From an uncultured Dorea sp. (GTDB lineage Bacteria > Bacillota > Clostridia > Lachnospirales > Lachnospiraceae): 33,792 nt of DNA. A program made the position numbers and the translations under genes. This document shows positions 24,470 through 33,106 of the stretch, one piece after another. The notes beneath the pieces were generated by a model, which did not search any database, was not told the origin of the DNA, and saw only the letters and a program-made list of their open reading frames with translations. The stretch is from NCBI GenBank assembly GCA_945870325.1, contig CAMBRQ010000028.1, forward strand, positions 1 through 33,792, in the 5' to 3' direction. How positions within the stretch are numbered: position 1 is the first letter of the stretch; each line of letters begins with the position of its first letter.

Positions 24470-25297
24470 TTATATCGTTAATCGCTGTCTTACAACCTCA
24501 TACGCAAGTACTCCCGCTGCCACAGATGCATTCAGAGAGTCAATATCTCCCTTCATAGGGATACTCGCCACAAAATCACAGGTTTCCTTCACCAGGCGGC
24601 TGACGCCTTCTCCTTCATTCCCTATCACAAGTCCAATCGGGCCGGTCAGATTCAGATCATACATTTTCTCGCCGCCCATGTCGGCACACACGAACCACAG
24701 TCCCTGCTCCTTTAACTCTTCCATCGTCTTCTTCAGGTTGGTGACCTTTGCTACTGGAGTATAATTCAGTGCTCCTGCCGATGTCTTAGCCACGGTAGCC
24801 GTAAGCCCTACTGCCCGGCGCTTCGGGATGATGACTCCATGAGCACCTGCCAGATTCGCCGTACGGATGATAGCGCCTAAGTTATGCGGATCTTCGATAT
24901 TGTCCAGCAAAATCAGAAATGGATCTTCGCCCTTTTCTTTCGCTAATGCCAGCATGTCCTCAACCTCCGCATACTCGTAAGCCGCTGCATATGCAATGAC
25001 CCCCTGATGCCTGCCCGTCTCGGACAACTGAGATAACCGCTCCTTCGTTACGAATTGAAGGATGATATCATGCTTTTTGGCTTCTCTTATAATCGTCCTC
25101 ACCGGACCATCCTGACAGCCATCTAAAACTAATAGTTTATCGATCGGTCTGCCAGAACGGAACGCTTCCAGAACTGCATTACGACCTTCAATCATATTCG
25201 GATTACTCTCCTGGCTTCTGTCCATACCTTCCTTCTGGCTTCTATCTTGCTTTCTGTTTTCATTTTTATTTGCCGTTTTATAAGTTTCTTTTTTCAT
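24470..25297 (-). CDS. rlmB: 23S rRNA 2'-O-methyltransferase, RlmB/TrmH family
   Basis: A SPOUT-class methyltransferase expected to methylate the 2'-O of G2251 in 23S rRNA using S-adenosylmethionine. The 275 residues comprise a Lys/Arg/Asn-rich N-terminal tail (about 1-33), a small substrate-binding domain starting MIEGRNAVLEAF, and the knotted catalytic domain. Its three motifs are LDNIEDPHNLGAIIRTA, GLVIGNEGEGVSR and IPMKGDIDSLNASVAAG. AAGGAG precedes the ATG. It lies between mrnC and sigH. In Bacillus the yacP gene sits between rlmB and sigH; here only 16 bp separate them. The exact target nucleotide is inferred from position and motif, since paralogues modify other sites. Confidence 0.93.
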   Translation of the reverse strand: MKKETYKTANKNENRKQDRSQKEGMDRSQESNPNMIEGRNAVLEAFRSGRPIDKLLVLDGCQDGPVRTIIREAKKHDIILQFVTKERLSQLSETGRHQGVIAYAAAYEYAEVEDMLALAKEKGEDPFLILLDNIEDPHNLGAIIRTANLAGAHGVIIPKRRAVGLTATVAKTSAGALNYTPVAKVTNLKKTMEELKEQGLWFVCADMGGEKMYDLNLTGPIGLVIGNEGEGVSRLVKETCDFVASIPMKGDIDSLNASVAAGVLAYEVVRQRLTI

Positions 25298-25316
25298 AAA
25301 GGACTCCTTATACGCT

Positions 25317-25763
25317 CTATTCTTTTTCTTTCAGACTGTCTAACCCTATTTTAACCAGATCAAGCATCCTTTTCCACTCTTTTTTCAGATACAGATATCC
25401 CAGCAATGCCTCGAAGCCGGTTGCCCTGCGGTAGTCTGTAATGGACTGATTCTTTGCCGGGGAAACACTCTTTGCATTCCTGCCCCGTTTGTATATCGCG
25501 TGTTCCTCCTCCGTCAAGTGTTCCTGCATGGTCCGCATCATGCGTGACTGAGCGGAAGCCTGTACCAGGGCGCTGGTCTCCTTGTGGAGTTTCTGAACCT
25601 GCTGATTTCCTTCATTCACAATTAAGGACTTAATGATCAAGTCATAAATACTGTCACCGATATACGCCAAAGTAAGAGGTGAATACGCTCCTGCATCCAC
25701 CTCTTTCATCTGGAATCGTTCCTGCATATATGAGTCAAACTGCCAATCTACGCTTTTTTCCAT
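25317..25763 (-). CDS. mrnC: Mini-ribonuclease III
   Basis: A 148-residue RNase III catalytic domain without the double-stranded-RNA-binding domain. Metal-binding residues are Asp37 in [10 protein letters not shown] and Glu118 in [13 protein letters not shown]; the basic loop YKRGRNAK and the PAKN stretch are typical. In Bacillus it matures the ends of 23S rRNA precursors. The ATG at 25761-25763 has AAGGAG upstream and overlaps the cysS end by 16 bp. Gene order next to cysS and rlmB is conserved across Firmicutes and supports the assignment. Confidence 0.95.
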   Translation of the reverse strand: MEKSVDWQFDSYMQERFQMKEVDAGAYSPLTLAYIGDSIYDLIIKSLIVNEGNQQVQKLHKETSALVQASAQSRMMRTMQEHLTEEEHAIYKRGRNAKSVSPAKNQSITDYRRATGFEALLGYLYLKKEWKRMLDLVKIGLDSLKEKE

Positions 25764-27154
25764 TGCACTCCTTCTCTCGTATCCTTAAGAATAATTCCTT
25801 TTGCCAGTAACTCGTCACGGATTGCATCTGCCCTTGCGAAGTCTTTCGCTTTTCTTGCTGCCTGACGCTCTTCGATCAACTTCTCGATATCTTCTGCCAA
25901 GATTTCTTCCTCTTTATCCACAATCAATCCGAGAACATCCGTCAGTTTCACCAGAAGGTCGAATAATTTCTGAAGATATTCCTTAGAACTGTCTGCGCTT
26001 GCTGTTGTATTGATGTATTTTACCAGTTCAAAGATAGCGGCAACTGCATCTGCGGTGTTAAAGTCATCTTCCATGGCTGTCTCGAAGCCCTGTACAAATT
26101 CATCAGTCTTCGTATAATTAGAGGTCTCTTCTTCTGTCATTGCTTCCGTCTTAGCATTCCTCATCAGGAACTTCAGATTATCTGCTGCGTTGACAATACG
26201 CTCCAGACCATTCTTGGATGCCTCCATCAGATCTGCGCTGAAGTTAAGCGGGCTTCTGTAGTGCGCACTTAACATGAAGAAACGAAGCACCTGAAGATCA
26301 TACTGCTCACTGATCTCACGAACAGTACGGAAATTGCCAAGAGACTTGCTCATCTTGTGATTGTCAATATTCAGAAATGCATTGTGCATCCAGTATCTTG
26401 CGAATTCCTTGCCATTCGCCGCCTCACTCTGGGCGATCTCATTTTCATGGTGTGGGAATACAAGATCCTCTCCACCGGCATGGATGTCGATCTGCTCGCC
26501 TAAGTATTTCTTAGACATAACGGAACATTCAATGTGCCATCCCGGACGTCCGTCACTCCATGGAGACTCCCATGCTGGTTCGCCTTCCTTCTTCGGCTTC
26601 CATAATACGAAATCCAATGGATCTTCTTTCTCATCTTCTCCGGTTACCAGAAGAGAACGTTCGCCAGAACGCAGATCATCTAAGTTCTTATGAGATAATT
26701 TCCCATAATCCTTGAACTGTCTGGTGCGGAAATATACGGTTCCGTTCTTCTCGTAAGCATATCCCTTCTCAATCAGAGTACCAATCATGTCTACCATGCC
26801 GCAGATCTCTTCGGTTGCAAGCGGATGCTTGGTGGCCGGTTTTACATTCATTCCTTCCATATCCTTCTTGCATTCTGCGATATAGCGCTTGGATATCTCA
26901 TCTGCAGATACCCCTTCTTCGATGGCTTTCTTGATAATCTTGTCATCTACATCTGTAAAATTGGATACGAAGTTCACATCATATCCTTTGTATTCGAAAT
27001 ATCTTCTTACGGTATCGAATACAATCATTGGTCTTGCGTTACCGATGTGAATGAAGTTGTAGACAGTAGGTCCGCAGACATACATCTTTACCTTTCCTTC
27101 CTCCAAAGGTACGAATTCTTCTTTTCTCTTAGACAGTGTGTTGTACAGTTTCAT
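25748..27154 (-). CDS. cysS: Cysteine--tRNA ligase
   Basis: Charges tRNA-Cys. The 468-residue protein has the zinc ligand Cys27 and HIGH motif in [17 protein letters not shown], the second zinc site in WHIECSVMS and [13 protein letters not shown], and the KMSKS motif in [10 protein letters not shown]. The anticodon-binding helical domain occupies the last 150 residues. GGAG lies twelve bases before the ATG, slightly far. It is the second gene behind the cysteine T-box, so low tRNA-Cys charging should raise both cysteine synthesis (cysE) and this enzyme. Confidence 0.98.
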   Translation of the reverse strand: MKLYNTLSKRKEEFVPLEEGKVKMYVCGPTVYNFIHIGNARPMIVFDTVRRYFEYKGYDVNFVSNFTDVDDKIIKKAIEEGVSADEISKRYIAECKKDMEGMNVKPATKHPLATEEICGMVDMIGTLIEKGYAYEKNGTVYFRTRQFKDYGKLSHKNLDDLRSGERSLLVTGEDEKEDPLDFVLWKPKKEGEPAWESPWSDGRPGWHIECSVMSKKYLGEQIDIHAGGEDLVFPHHENEIAQSEAANGKEFARYWMHNAFLNIDNHKMSKSLGNFRTVREISEQYDLQVLRFFMLSAHYRSPLNFSADLMEASKNGLERIVNAADNLKFLMRNAKTEAMTEEETSNYTKTDEFVQGFETAMEDDFNTADAVAAIFELVKYINTTASADSSKEYLQKLFDLLVKLTDVLGLIVDKEEEILAEDIEKLIEERQAARKAKDFARADAIRDELLAKGIILKDTREGVQWKKA

Positions 27155-27216
27155 AGCCTACTCTTTCTCCTTTTTCTTTTCTCAATCTATCTATATTTTA
27201 TTGTATCCCAAACTCA

Positions 27217-27945
27217 TCACCGGGATATCTGCTCTTCCGTCTCTGACGTATCCGTCTCCTGCTGATCCAGAATCTCGATATCATCGGTTCTCATGCATCT
27301 CATGCGTTTCTCCATCTCCAGGATCTGCCTGTGCATACGCAGGTTATCCGCCTGTAATTCTCGGATATCATTGCTGATTGGGTCTGGCAGATGTACCTGA
27401 TCCATATCCATGCGCGGAATCTTCTGATCACCCATCTTTACGATCCGCCCCGGTACGCCTACTACCGTACAATTCGGCGGCACTTCTTTTAATACCACGC
27501 TTCCGGCACCGATCTTGGAATTCTCACCGATCTTAAAAGAGCCTAAGACCTTGGCTCCGGCGCTTACCATAACATTGTCGCCCAACGTTGGATGACGCTT
27601 TCCCTGTTCTTTGCCGGTTCCTCCCAAAGTAACTCCCTGATACAGTGTTACATTATCACCAAGTTCAGCTGTCTCGCCGATGATGACTCCGCTTCCGTGG
27701 TCAATGAACAGTCCTTTTCCAATGGTAGCACCAGGATGTATCTCAATCCCTGTCTTCCTTACCGCACGCTGGGACACCCACCGGGCAAGGAAATAATGTT
27801 TCTTCAGGTATAACTTATGTGCCACGCGGTAGCGCAGGATGGCTTTAAAACTTGGATACAGGAACACCTCCATATTCGACTTGATCGCCGGGTCTCGTTC
27901 CCGTATGACCTGGATTTCTTCCTTAATATAGGATATGATACCCAT
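27217..27945 (-). CDS. cysE: Serine O-acetyltransferase
   Basis: Acetylates serine with acetyl-CoA to give O-acetylserine, the precursor of cysteine. The 242-residue protein has a short helical N-terminal domain (about 1-65, the EpsC/Bacillus type). A left-handed beta-helix of hexapeptide repeats follows (GIEIHPGATIGKGLFIDHG, GVIIGETAELGDNVTLYQGV), with catalytic His and the loop TLGGTGKEQGKRHPTLGD. Beyond the usual end (about 180) there is a coiled-coil-like acidic tail of about 60 residues, longer than in compact relatives. AAGGAG sets the start. It is the first gene behind the cysteine T-box and upstream of cysS. Confidence 0.95.
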   Translation of the reverse strand: MGIISYIKEEIQVIRERDPAIKSNMEVFLYPSFKAILRYRVAHKLYLKKHYFLARWVSQRAVRKTGIEIHPGATIGKGLFIDHGSGVIIGETAELGDNVTLYQGVTLGGTGKEQGKRHPTLGDNVMVSAGAKVLGSFKIGENSKIGAGSVVLKEVPPNCTVVGVPGRIVKMGDQKIPRMDMDQVHLPDPISNDIRELQADNLRMHRQILEMEKRMRCMRTDDIEILDQQETDTSETEEQISR

Positions 27946-28020
27946 AATAATCTCTCCTTTTCAATTATGCAATACATTGATTTCTTTTGTGCATTGGAGA
28001 CTACTTGTTTCCCGTGATAT

Positions 28021-28302
28021 AAAAAAACTCCGTCTCTCAATCTGTTCTTAAGAGACGAAGTTACTCCGCGGTTCCACTCTTATAGAGAATATCATTCGTA
28101 TAAATATCCCCCACTCGATACACGTAACGTGTGTAATCCCGTATCCGGCTACTTGGCAGTTCATTCATCAGCCCTTTCACCGAATCAACTCCCGGACGCA
28201 CTTCACAGGTACTTTGTTTAAAACTGCTTTCAGCCGATGACAGTTTCTCTCTGTTAACTCCATAATCTGCTACTCTTTCCGTTCAATGTTTTTGTCGCTA
28301 TA
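28021..28302 (-). ncRNA. T-box leader, cysteine specific (cysE-cysS operon)
   Basis: The minus strand has the T-box sequence AGAGTGGAACCGCGG (28066-28080), one base off the usual AGGGTGG form. A terminator follows with arms AACTTCGTCTCTTAA / TTGAGAGACGGAGTT and seven Ts (28021-28062). Stem I shows AGTA on its 5' side and GAA-G-TGC on its 3' side, so the specifier is TGC (28198-28200), a cysteine codon. It should promote read-through into cysE, cysS and perhaps mrnC-rlmB-sigH when tRNA-Cys is uncharged. Confidence 0.95.
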
Positions 28303-28308
28303 GGATAT

Positions 28309-28337
28309 ATAATATGTGAAAATAGTGAATTTGTCAA
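28309..28337 (-). promoter_or_regulatory. Promoter of the cysteine T-box operon
   Basis: On the minus strand TTGACA (28332-28337) and TATTAT (28309-28314) are 17 bp apart. Four of the six -35 bases belong to the end of the adjacent REP-like element. Confidence 0.8.
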
Positions 28338-28426
28338 TTGGGGACACCACTTTTTTAAAAAGGGACAGGGCAAATCGAATCGGGGACGGGGGCATTGAAA
28401 TCGAAAAAACCCCCGTCCCCAATTGA
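28334..28426. repeat. REP-like palindromic element, 93 bp
   Basis: The ends are a perfect 12-bp inverted repeat: TCAATTGGGGAC (28334-28345) and GTCCCCAATTGA (28415-28426). Inside lies a perfect 11-bp G-rich palindrome, GGGGACGGGGG (28382-28392) with CCCCCGTCCCC (28410-28420). A second variant of the core, AGGGACAGGG, is at 28361-28370. One end abuts the stop codon of the histidine kinase gene and the other overlaps the -35 of the cysteine T-box promoter. The make-up resembles REP elements mobilised by Y1-type transposases; no transposase is in the window. Confidence 0.8.
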
Positions 28427-30523
28427 CTACCACCTTATCTCTACCTTGAACAGGTCCGCCTCTGTCTCAATCTTGAACTTCCCTTTCTGCAATTCCACAA
28501 AACTCTTCGCAATCGCAAGTCCAAGCCCTGAGCCTTCTGTATTCCTTGATGCATCTCCTCTTACGAACCGCTCCGTAATCTCCTCAGGATTGAAATTCAA
28601 TTCCGCTGCGGATACGTTCTTCATCCGCACCACAGTTTCCTGTCCTTCTTTTACAATCTCGATGTACACCCTTGTATGCGGCATTGCGTATTTTATGATA
28701 TTGATAAGAAGATTTTCGAACACCCGGTAGGTCTTCTGGCTGTCGAGAGACGCGATTACCTTGACTTCCGGATACGTACAGCGGAAATCAAGCCCTGCCT
28801 CCGTAATCTTATCTTCCATCTCCAGTTTCACCTGCTTAAAGAGGTTCACCACATCTACATCTACAATATTCAGCGTTACATTCTTACTGCTCGCTTTGCT
28901 GATCTCAAACAGATCTTCAATCAATACTTTCAGGCGCAGAGATTTGCGCTCCAATACTTCTATATAATCCTTCCGCTTCTCTTCGTCCTTTTCTTCCTTC
29001 AGAAGATTCACATAAGTGATGATCGCCGTCAGCGGAGTCTTCAAGTCATGGGACACATTGGTGATAAGTTCCGTCTTCATCCGCTGGCTCTTCACCTCTT
29101 CATCCACCGCTTTCTTGAATCCTTTCTGAATCTTCTGCATCTCTGTCTTAAATGGATTGAACACCCCAAGATCTTCGGTAATCTCTGCTTCCAGATTGCC
29201 TTCTGCTATCTCGCCTGTCGCTTTCAGAAGAATCGCATATTTCTCCTGCAGATCATTATAATATTTTCGCAGAATAAAGAATAGTATTACGGAATAGACT
29301 ACCAGTGCCATGATTCCAAATACCCACATGCTGCATACCACTGCCAGAATCACGAAGTTGCACAGCACGATCTTAAGTATGGCTGCATTGCTCTTTTCAC
29401 TCAGATCAATGTTCTCCAGTGAATGATAGACTCTGCCAATCCAGCCTCTCACCTTTGCTCCGGCAGCCCTTACTGTTTTTTTCATCCAGTTCCAGGCACG
29501 TATGATATATTTCCAATAATGGCACAAAAGCGTTCTTTCCTTCACATATGTGCGAATTCCCAGAATATATACATCCCTTACACATGTCGCCGCCCAATAA
29601 ACTACCGAGAATATAATCACCCACACACAGAAATCAAACATGTCTGCCATGCCGTCCCGCCTTTCCAACATCCACCCAAAGTTGTTGAATAGCAGCACCA
29701 TTGCCGTTCCGAGTACACCAATCACAATTTCAAACGGTGCCCGGAATACCTTCTCCCTTCCAATACTCCATGAAGGTATCATCGGATAGACAAATGCTGC
29801 CGCCGCCACAGCCAGCAACAGAAGAATCACAATATTCCCTGCCGCATCCGGCACATGATATCCCATATAATAATCGTTATCCATATACATCTGAAGATTC
29901 TCATCCGTCATAGCATAGATGTAAGTTCTGTTCTTAGGAATCTCCGCCGCATAAGTCTCCCACGTCTCTTCTCCTTCGTTATAGATCTCACGCTCCCATT
30001 GCTGATCGTCGTACTCGTTGATAATCTTACGAAGTTCAACGCTTTGATCCGCCTTATACAGACTCTGTTCAATCCTTGCATCCGGATTGCCATTCTCATC
30101 ATACTCAACAACAATCCCCAACGCAAAATCCGACAGATTATTCTCTGTCACCGTCCGCTCCGAGTTGGCTGTGCTCTTCGCGACAACCTTTCCATCCTCG
30201 TTCTCTACCCGGTAATCCAGAAATGGATACAGACTTTCAAACCGCTCCATCTCCTCACTAAAATTATTATTTAGAATCTCTTTTACATTGTCCGGCACCT
30301 CTTCTCTGGCGCCTTCCGTATTATACAGAATATATCCCGCATCAATAAAATTCTTCAAGAATTCCTGTGAAGTATATGCCGAACGATTCAGATTCTCCAG
30401 CATCTTCGAACTGTCCTGATACCAGCCCCGATACTCATTCATTATGAAAAATACCGGCACCAGTATCGTCACGATCATCAATAAGATTGCTGACTTACGC
30501 TTGCTTTTCAATTTTATACCCAA
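28427..30523 (-). CDS. Large multi-pass sensor histidine kinase
   Basis: A 698-residue membrane kinase, paired with the regulator encoded upstream. One N-terminal helix (about 11-28) is followed by an extracytoplasmic domain of about 200 residues without a recognised fold. Then come at least five hydrophobic segments (about 229-250, 264-282, 296-312, 382-400 and 402-418) and a HAMP-like linker. The phosphorylation His492 lies in NVSHDLKTPLTAI. The ATPase domain has a poor N box (NLLINIIKYAM) and no clear DxGxG G1 box, but intact F (ERFVRGDASR) and G2 (EGSGLGLAIAKS) boxes, as in some VanS-type kinases. No ATG lies near the start: TTG at 30523 or TTG at 30511 must be used. It overlaps the regulator gene, implying coupling. 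Confidence 0.9.
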   Translation of the reverse strand: MGIKLKSKRKSAILLMIVTILVPVFFIMNEYRGWYQDSSKMLENLNRSAYTSQEFLKNFIDAGYILYNTEGAREEVPDNVKEILNNNFSEEMERFESLYPFLDYRVENEDGKVVAKSTANSERTVTENNLSDFALGIVVEYDENGNPDARIEQSLYKADQSVELRKIINEYDDQQWEREIYNEGEETWETYAAEIPKNRTYIYAMTDENLQMYMDNDYYMGYHVPDAAGNIVILLLLAVAAAAFVYPMIPSWSIGREKVFRAPFEIVIGVLGTAMVLLFNNFGWMLERRDGMADMFDFCVWVIIFSVVYWAATCVRDVYILGIRTYVKERTLLCHYWKYIIRAWNWMKKTVRAAGAKVRGWIGRVYHSLENIDLSEKSNAAILKIVLCNFVILAVVCSMWVFGIMALVVYSVILFFILRKYYNDLQEKYAILLKATGEIAEGNLEAEITEDLGVFNPFKTEMQKIQKGFKKAVDEEVKSQRMKTELITNVSHDLKTPLTAIITYVNLLKEEKDEEKRKDYIEVLERKSLRLKVLIEDLFEISKASSKNVTLNIVDVDVVNLFKQVKLEMEDKITEAGLDFRCTYPEVKVIASLDSQKTYRVFENLLINIIKYAMPHTRVYIEIVKEGQETVVRMKNVSAAELNFNPEEITERFVRGDASRNTEGSGLGLAIAKSFVELQKGKFKIETEADLFKVEIRW

Positions 30524-31202
30524 CGCCCCACACCACCTTCAAATATTTTGGTTCTTTTGGATTAATCTCTATCTTCTCACGGATATTTCTCACATGCACC
30601 ATAATGGTATCCGTGTTCACAGCCCGTTCATTCCACACCCATTCATAGATCTCATCCGCAGAAAACACTCTTCCCGGATTCTTCATAAGCAGGAGCAGTA
30701 TCTTATATTCCGTCGGCGTCATCTTCACCGGCTCGCCGTCCACCGTCACCTCCACGGCATCCTCATTCAGTTCCAGGCCGCCAATCGTATGCACATTCTC
30801 CGCCTTCTCTTTGCCGCCCAGTTTCTCCATAAACTTACGGTAACGCCGCATCTGTGAATTCACCCTTGCCAGAAGTTCCATCGGGGTAAATGGTTTCGTC
30901 ACGTAATCGTCCGCCCCCATGTTAAGCCCCATGATCTTATCCACTTCTTCTGACTTCGCAGACAGGAAGATCACCGGGAAATCATATTTCTCCCTTAACT
31001 TTATGGTCATCTGGATACCATCCATCCTTGGCATCATCACATCCACAATTGCCAGATGGATTTCTTCTCTGCCTATGATCTCAAGTCCCTCCACACCGTC
31101 TGCCGCCTGATACACTTCGTATCCCTGGCTTCTCAAATATATCTCCACACCTTCGCGGATCTCCTTATCATCTTCCACAACTAATACATGATTCATTTCC
31201 AT
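30495..31202 (-). CDS. Response regulator, OmpR/VanR family
   Basis: A 235-residue regulator. The receiver domain (about 5-118) has Glu10/Asp11/Asp12, the phosphorylated Asp54 (LAIVDVMMP), the Ser/Ala-type switch position in FLSAKSE and the Lys in YVTKPF. The winged-helix domain (about 140-233) includes VKMTPTEYKILLLLMKNPG and ends GVGYKIEKQA. The chosen start is the ATG at 31200-31202, eight bases after AGGA; ATG at 31211, ATG at 31196 and GTG at 31220 are alternatives. It follows the DUF374 gene by about 30 bp without a terminator, tying it to the dedA-glycosyltransferase operon. The 11-bp tandem repeat at 33685-33706 is a candidate binding site. Confidence 0.94.
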   Translation of the reverse strand: MEMNHVLVVEDDKEIREGVEIYLRSQGYEVYQAADGVEGLEIIGREEIHLAIVDVMMPRMDGIQMTIKLREKYDFPVIFLSAKSEEVDKIMGLNMGADDYVTKPFTPMELLARVNSQMRRYRKFMEKLGGKEKAENVHTIGGLELNEDAVEVTVDGEPVKMTPTEYKILLLLMKNPGRVFSADEIYEWVWNERAVNTDTIMVHVRNIREKIEINPKEPKYLKVVWGVGYKIEKQA

Positions 31203-31231
31203 TGCTGTCATTCCTTTCACTTCTGTCTCTT

Positions 31232-31870
31232 CTAAACTTTCTGCCTGATAGGTAAATAGTTTTCACGAGATATTATACTACATTCTCTCTCATTCTGATA
31301 TAGGCGGATTCTCGGTGGATAATGGCAGGAGGCAACTCCATAGTTATCGAACCGCACCACAATCTTCGAAAACGGAAGCGGAATGTGATAATGATCCCAC
31401 CTTCTGCTAAGGGAAATTGCCCTGGAATAGGAAAGGGTAACTCCCGTAAGTTCGGTTCTACTCTTCTCCGACAGGAAATACGTCAGTTTCTTCGGAATAT
31501 GTCTTGGTCCCAGCGGACCATCCATGGCAATCGCAATACTCCTTTTTCGCTCTTTCATGGACGCCAGGAGTTCCTTTAAAGTTCCTGCATTGCAGAAGCC
31601 ATAGCCGATCCTGACCGCCTTTCCCCCACATTTTTCCAAAAGATACTGGATGTATTCTCCCCGCTCATCCGCGGTCACCAATACCGATACATCCGCATTC
31701 TGTCTCGCAATATATCGAAGTACCAGATTCATGGCATAACTATCCTCATGCCAGAATCCAACAATATTATGGCACGAGAAAGCCTTCGGCTGCTGCCACT
31801 CAATCTTCACCGTCTTCTCAAGAAGCCTTAAATAGCCGTAGAAAAGATGACACAACATGCTTCTTTTCAT
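31232..31870 (-). CDS. DUF374 lysophospholipid-acyltransferase-like protein
   Basis: A protein of about 212 residues resembling DUF374/LpxL-like acyltransferases. The recognisable layout is FWHEDSYAMN near the N-terminus, VTADERGEYIQYLLEKCG, then IAMDGPLGPR, the central DGPxGPR signature. IPLPFSKIVVRF lies near the C-terminus. The usual order of an early HxD-type motif appears here as WHED. It probably acylates a lipid or glycolipid at the membrane; donor and acceptor are unknown. The start is uncertain: ATG 31870 (GAGAGG six bases upstream) is preferred over ATG 31885 and ATG 31894. It overlaps the glycosyltransferase gene by more than 50 bp, which is long and indicates tight coupling. Confidence 0.78.
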   Translation of the reverse strand: MKRSMLCHLFYGYLRLLEKTVKIEWQQPKAFSCHNIVGFWHEDSYAMNLVLRYIARQNADVSVLVTADERGEYIQYLLEKCGGKAVRIGYGFCNAGTLKELLASMKERKRSIAIAMDGPLGPRHIPKKLTYFLSEKSRTELTGVTLSYSRAISLSRRWDHYHIPLPFSKIVVRFDNYGVASCHYPPRIRLYQNERECSIISRENYLPIRQKV

Positions 31871-33089
31871 ATGTTTCCTCTCCATAAGCCTCATTCCTCC
31901 ATTCTCTTTCTAATGCCATCCGATAGCATCTCTCTGCCTGAAACGCAATACTGTCCATCCTGTAATCTCCTGCCGTCTTTGCAGCACCACTCCTAAGGCG
32001 TTCCATCTCCTCTGCATTCCGAAGCATACTTTCTACCCGAGTCGCGAATTCTTCCTCCGCCTCTCTGGCAAGGTATCCATTCTCTCCGTCTCTTACGATA
32101 TCATTCACTCCGCAAGCCGATACCGCCACCACCGGAAGTCGCGCTGCCATAGCCTCCGCCAGCACGATTCCCTGCGTCTCGGACTTGGAGGTGAACAAAA
32201 ATACATCGCTTGCGAACAGATAATCCTTTACTTCCTGATTCGGAACCTGCCCGGCAAATACCACAGCATCTGCAATCCCTAATTCCTTCGCATAGCATTC
32301 CAGCCCTTGACGCTCAGCGCCATCTCCAATCAGCATCATGCAGAAATCATTTCCCAAACGGTCCTTTAGTTTCCGTATACATCTAAGCATAAAATACAGG
32401 TTCTTCTCTTTATCCAGCCGCGATACCGTACAGAGAAGGCTTCTTCTCCCCCGCAGATAACGGCTTCTTATCTCGCCGGAACGTTTTGTATCCTCTTCAT
32501 ATGCATTATCTGCAATCCCCGTCGGCAACACCTTCACTGGCACCTGTATCTTCTGTTCTTCCAGGTAATCTTGCATCCCTGTGGAGGGTGCAAATATCAG
32601 GTCACATTGCTTCATGTAAGCCGCCATATAATGTGGAAGAAGTTTCTTGCCCTGCTCCCAATATCGATGTGTGACCTCCTGATCATTTTTCTTGGAGGAC
32701 TTCACAAGATAATGGAGATATTCTTCGTATCTCGTATGGTAAGTATAGACGAGCGGAATCTTGTATTTCCGGCTAAGATGCATTGCCACATTGCCAATCA
32801 GCATAGGCTGGTGTACATGAATCAGGTCAAAATCCTGCCATTCGAACTCCTCCCGAATCCTTGGATCGAATATATTCGGTACCACCATTCCATTTTTCAG
32901 CCTCTTTTCATAAGAGCGATAACGGACCACATCATGCTCCCACAACTCAGTTTCCGCTTCATCATACTCCGGCGCAAAGATGCACACCTCATGTCCTCTT
33001 CTCCTTAGCCCCTCTGACAATCGCTCCACCGAGATTGGGACTCCTCCTACAAAGGGTTTATAATTATTAGTCATCATTGCAATCTTCAT
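31818..33089 (-). CDS. GT4-family glycosyltransferase, glycolipid-synthase-like
   Basis: A 423-residue GT-B retaining glycosyltransferase. The N-terminal acceptor domain starts MKIAMMTNNYKPFVGGVPIS and contains FDLIHVHQPMLIG and VYTYHTRYEEYLHY. The donor domain holds TVSRLDKEKN, MLIGDGAERQ and the E-x7-E motif SETQGIVLAEAMA. This profile is like 1,2-diacylglycerol 3-glucosyltransferases that make membrane glucolipids from UDP-glucose; mannosyl transfer is an alternative. The start at 33087-33089 follows GAGGGGG; upstream in-frame sequence is a non-family extension. Neighbours (DedA, DUF374 acyltransferase-like) support membrane-lipid work. Confidence 0.92.
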   Translation of the reverse strand: MKIAMMTNNYKPFVGGVPISVERLSEGLRRRGHEVCIFAPEYDEAETELWEHDVVRYRSYEKRLKNGMVVPNIFDPRIREEFEWQDFDLIHVHQPMLIGNVAMHLSRKYKIPLVYTYHTRYEEYLHYLVKSSKKNDQEVTHRYWEQGKKLLPHYMAAYMKQCDLIFAPSTGMQDYLEEQKIQVPVKVLPTGIADNAYEEDTKRSGEIRSRYLRGRRSLLCTVSRLDKEKNLYFMLRCIRKLKDRLGNDFCMMLIGDGAERQGLECYAKELGIADAVVFAGQVPNQEVKDYLFASDVFLFTSKSETQGIVLAEAMAARLPVVAVSACGVNDIVRDGENGYLAREAEEEFATRVESMLRNAEEMERLRSGAAKTAGDYRMDSIAFQAERCYRMALEREWRNEAYGEETYEKKHVVSSFLRLFKAS

Positions 33090-33106
33090 GTCTTTCCCCC
33101 TCTTTC

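Noticed and set aside
28382-28420. G-rich hairpin after the kinase gene as a rho-independent terminator
   Set aside because: The T-run lies in the loop and not after the stem, and the stem belongs to a palindromic element with its own terminal repeats.
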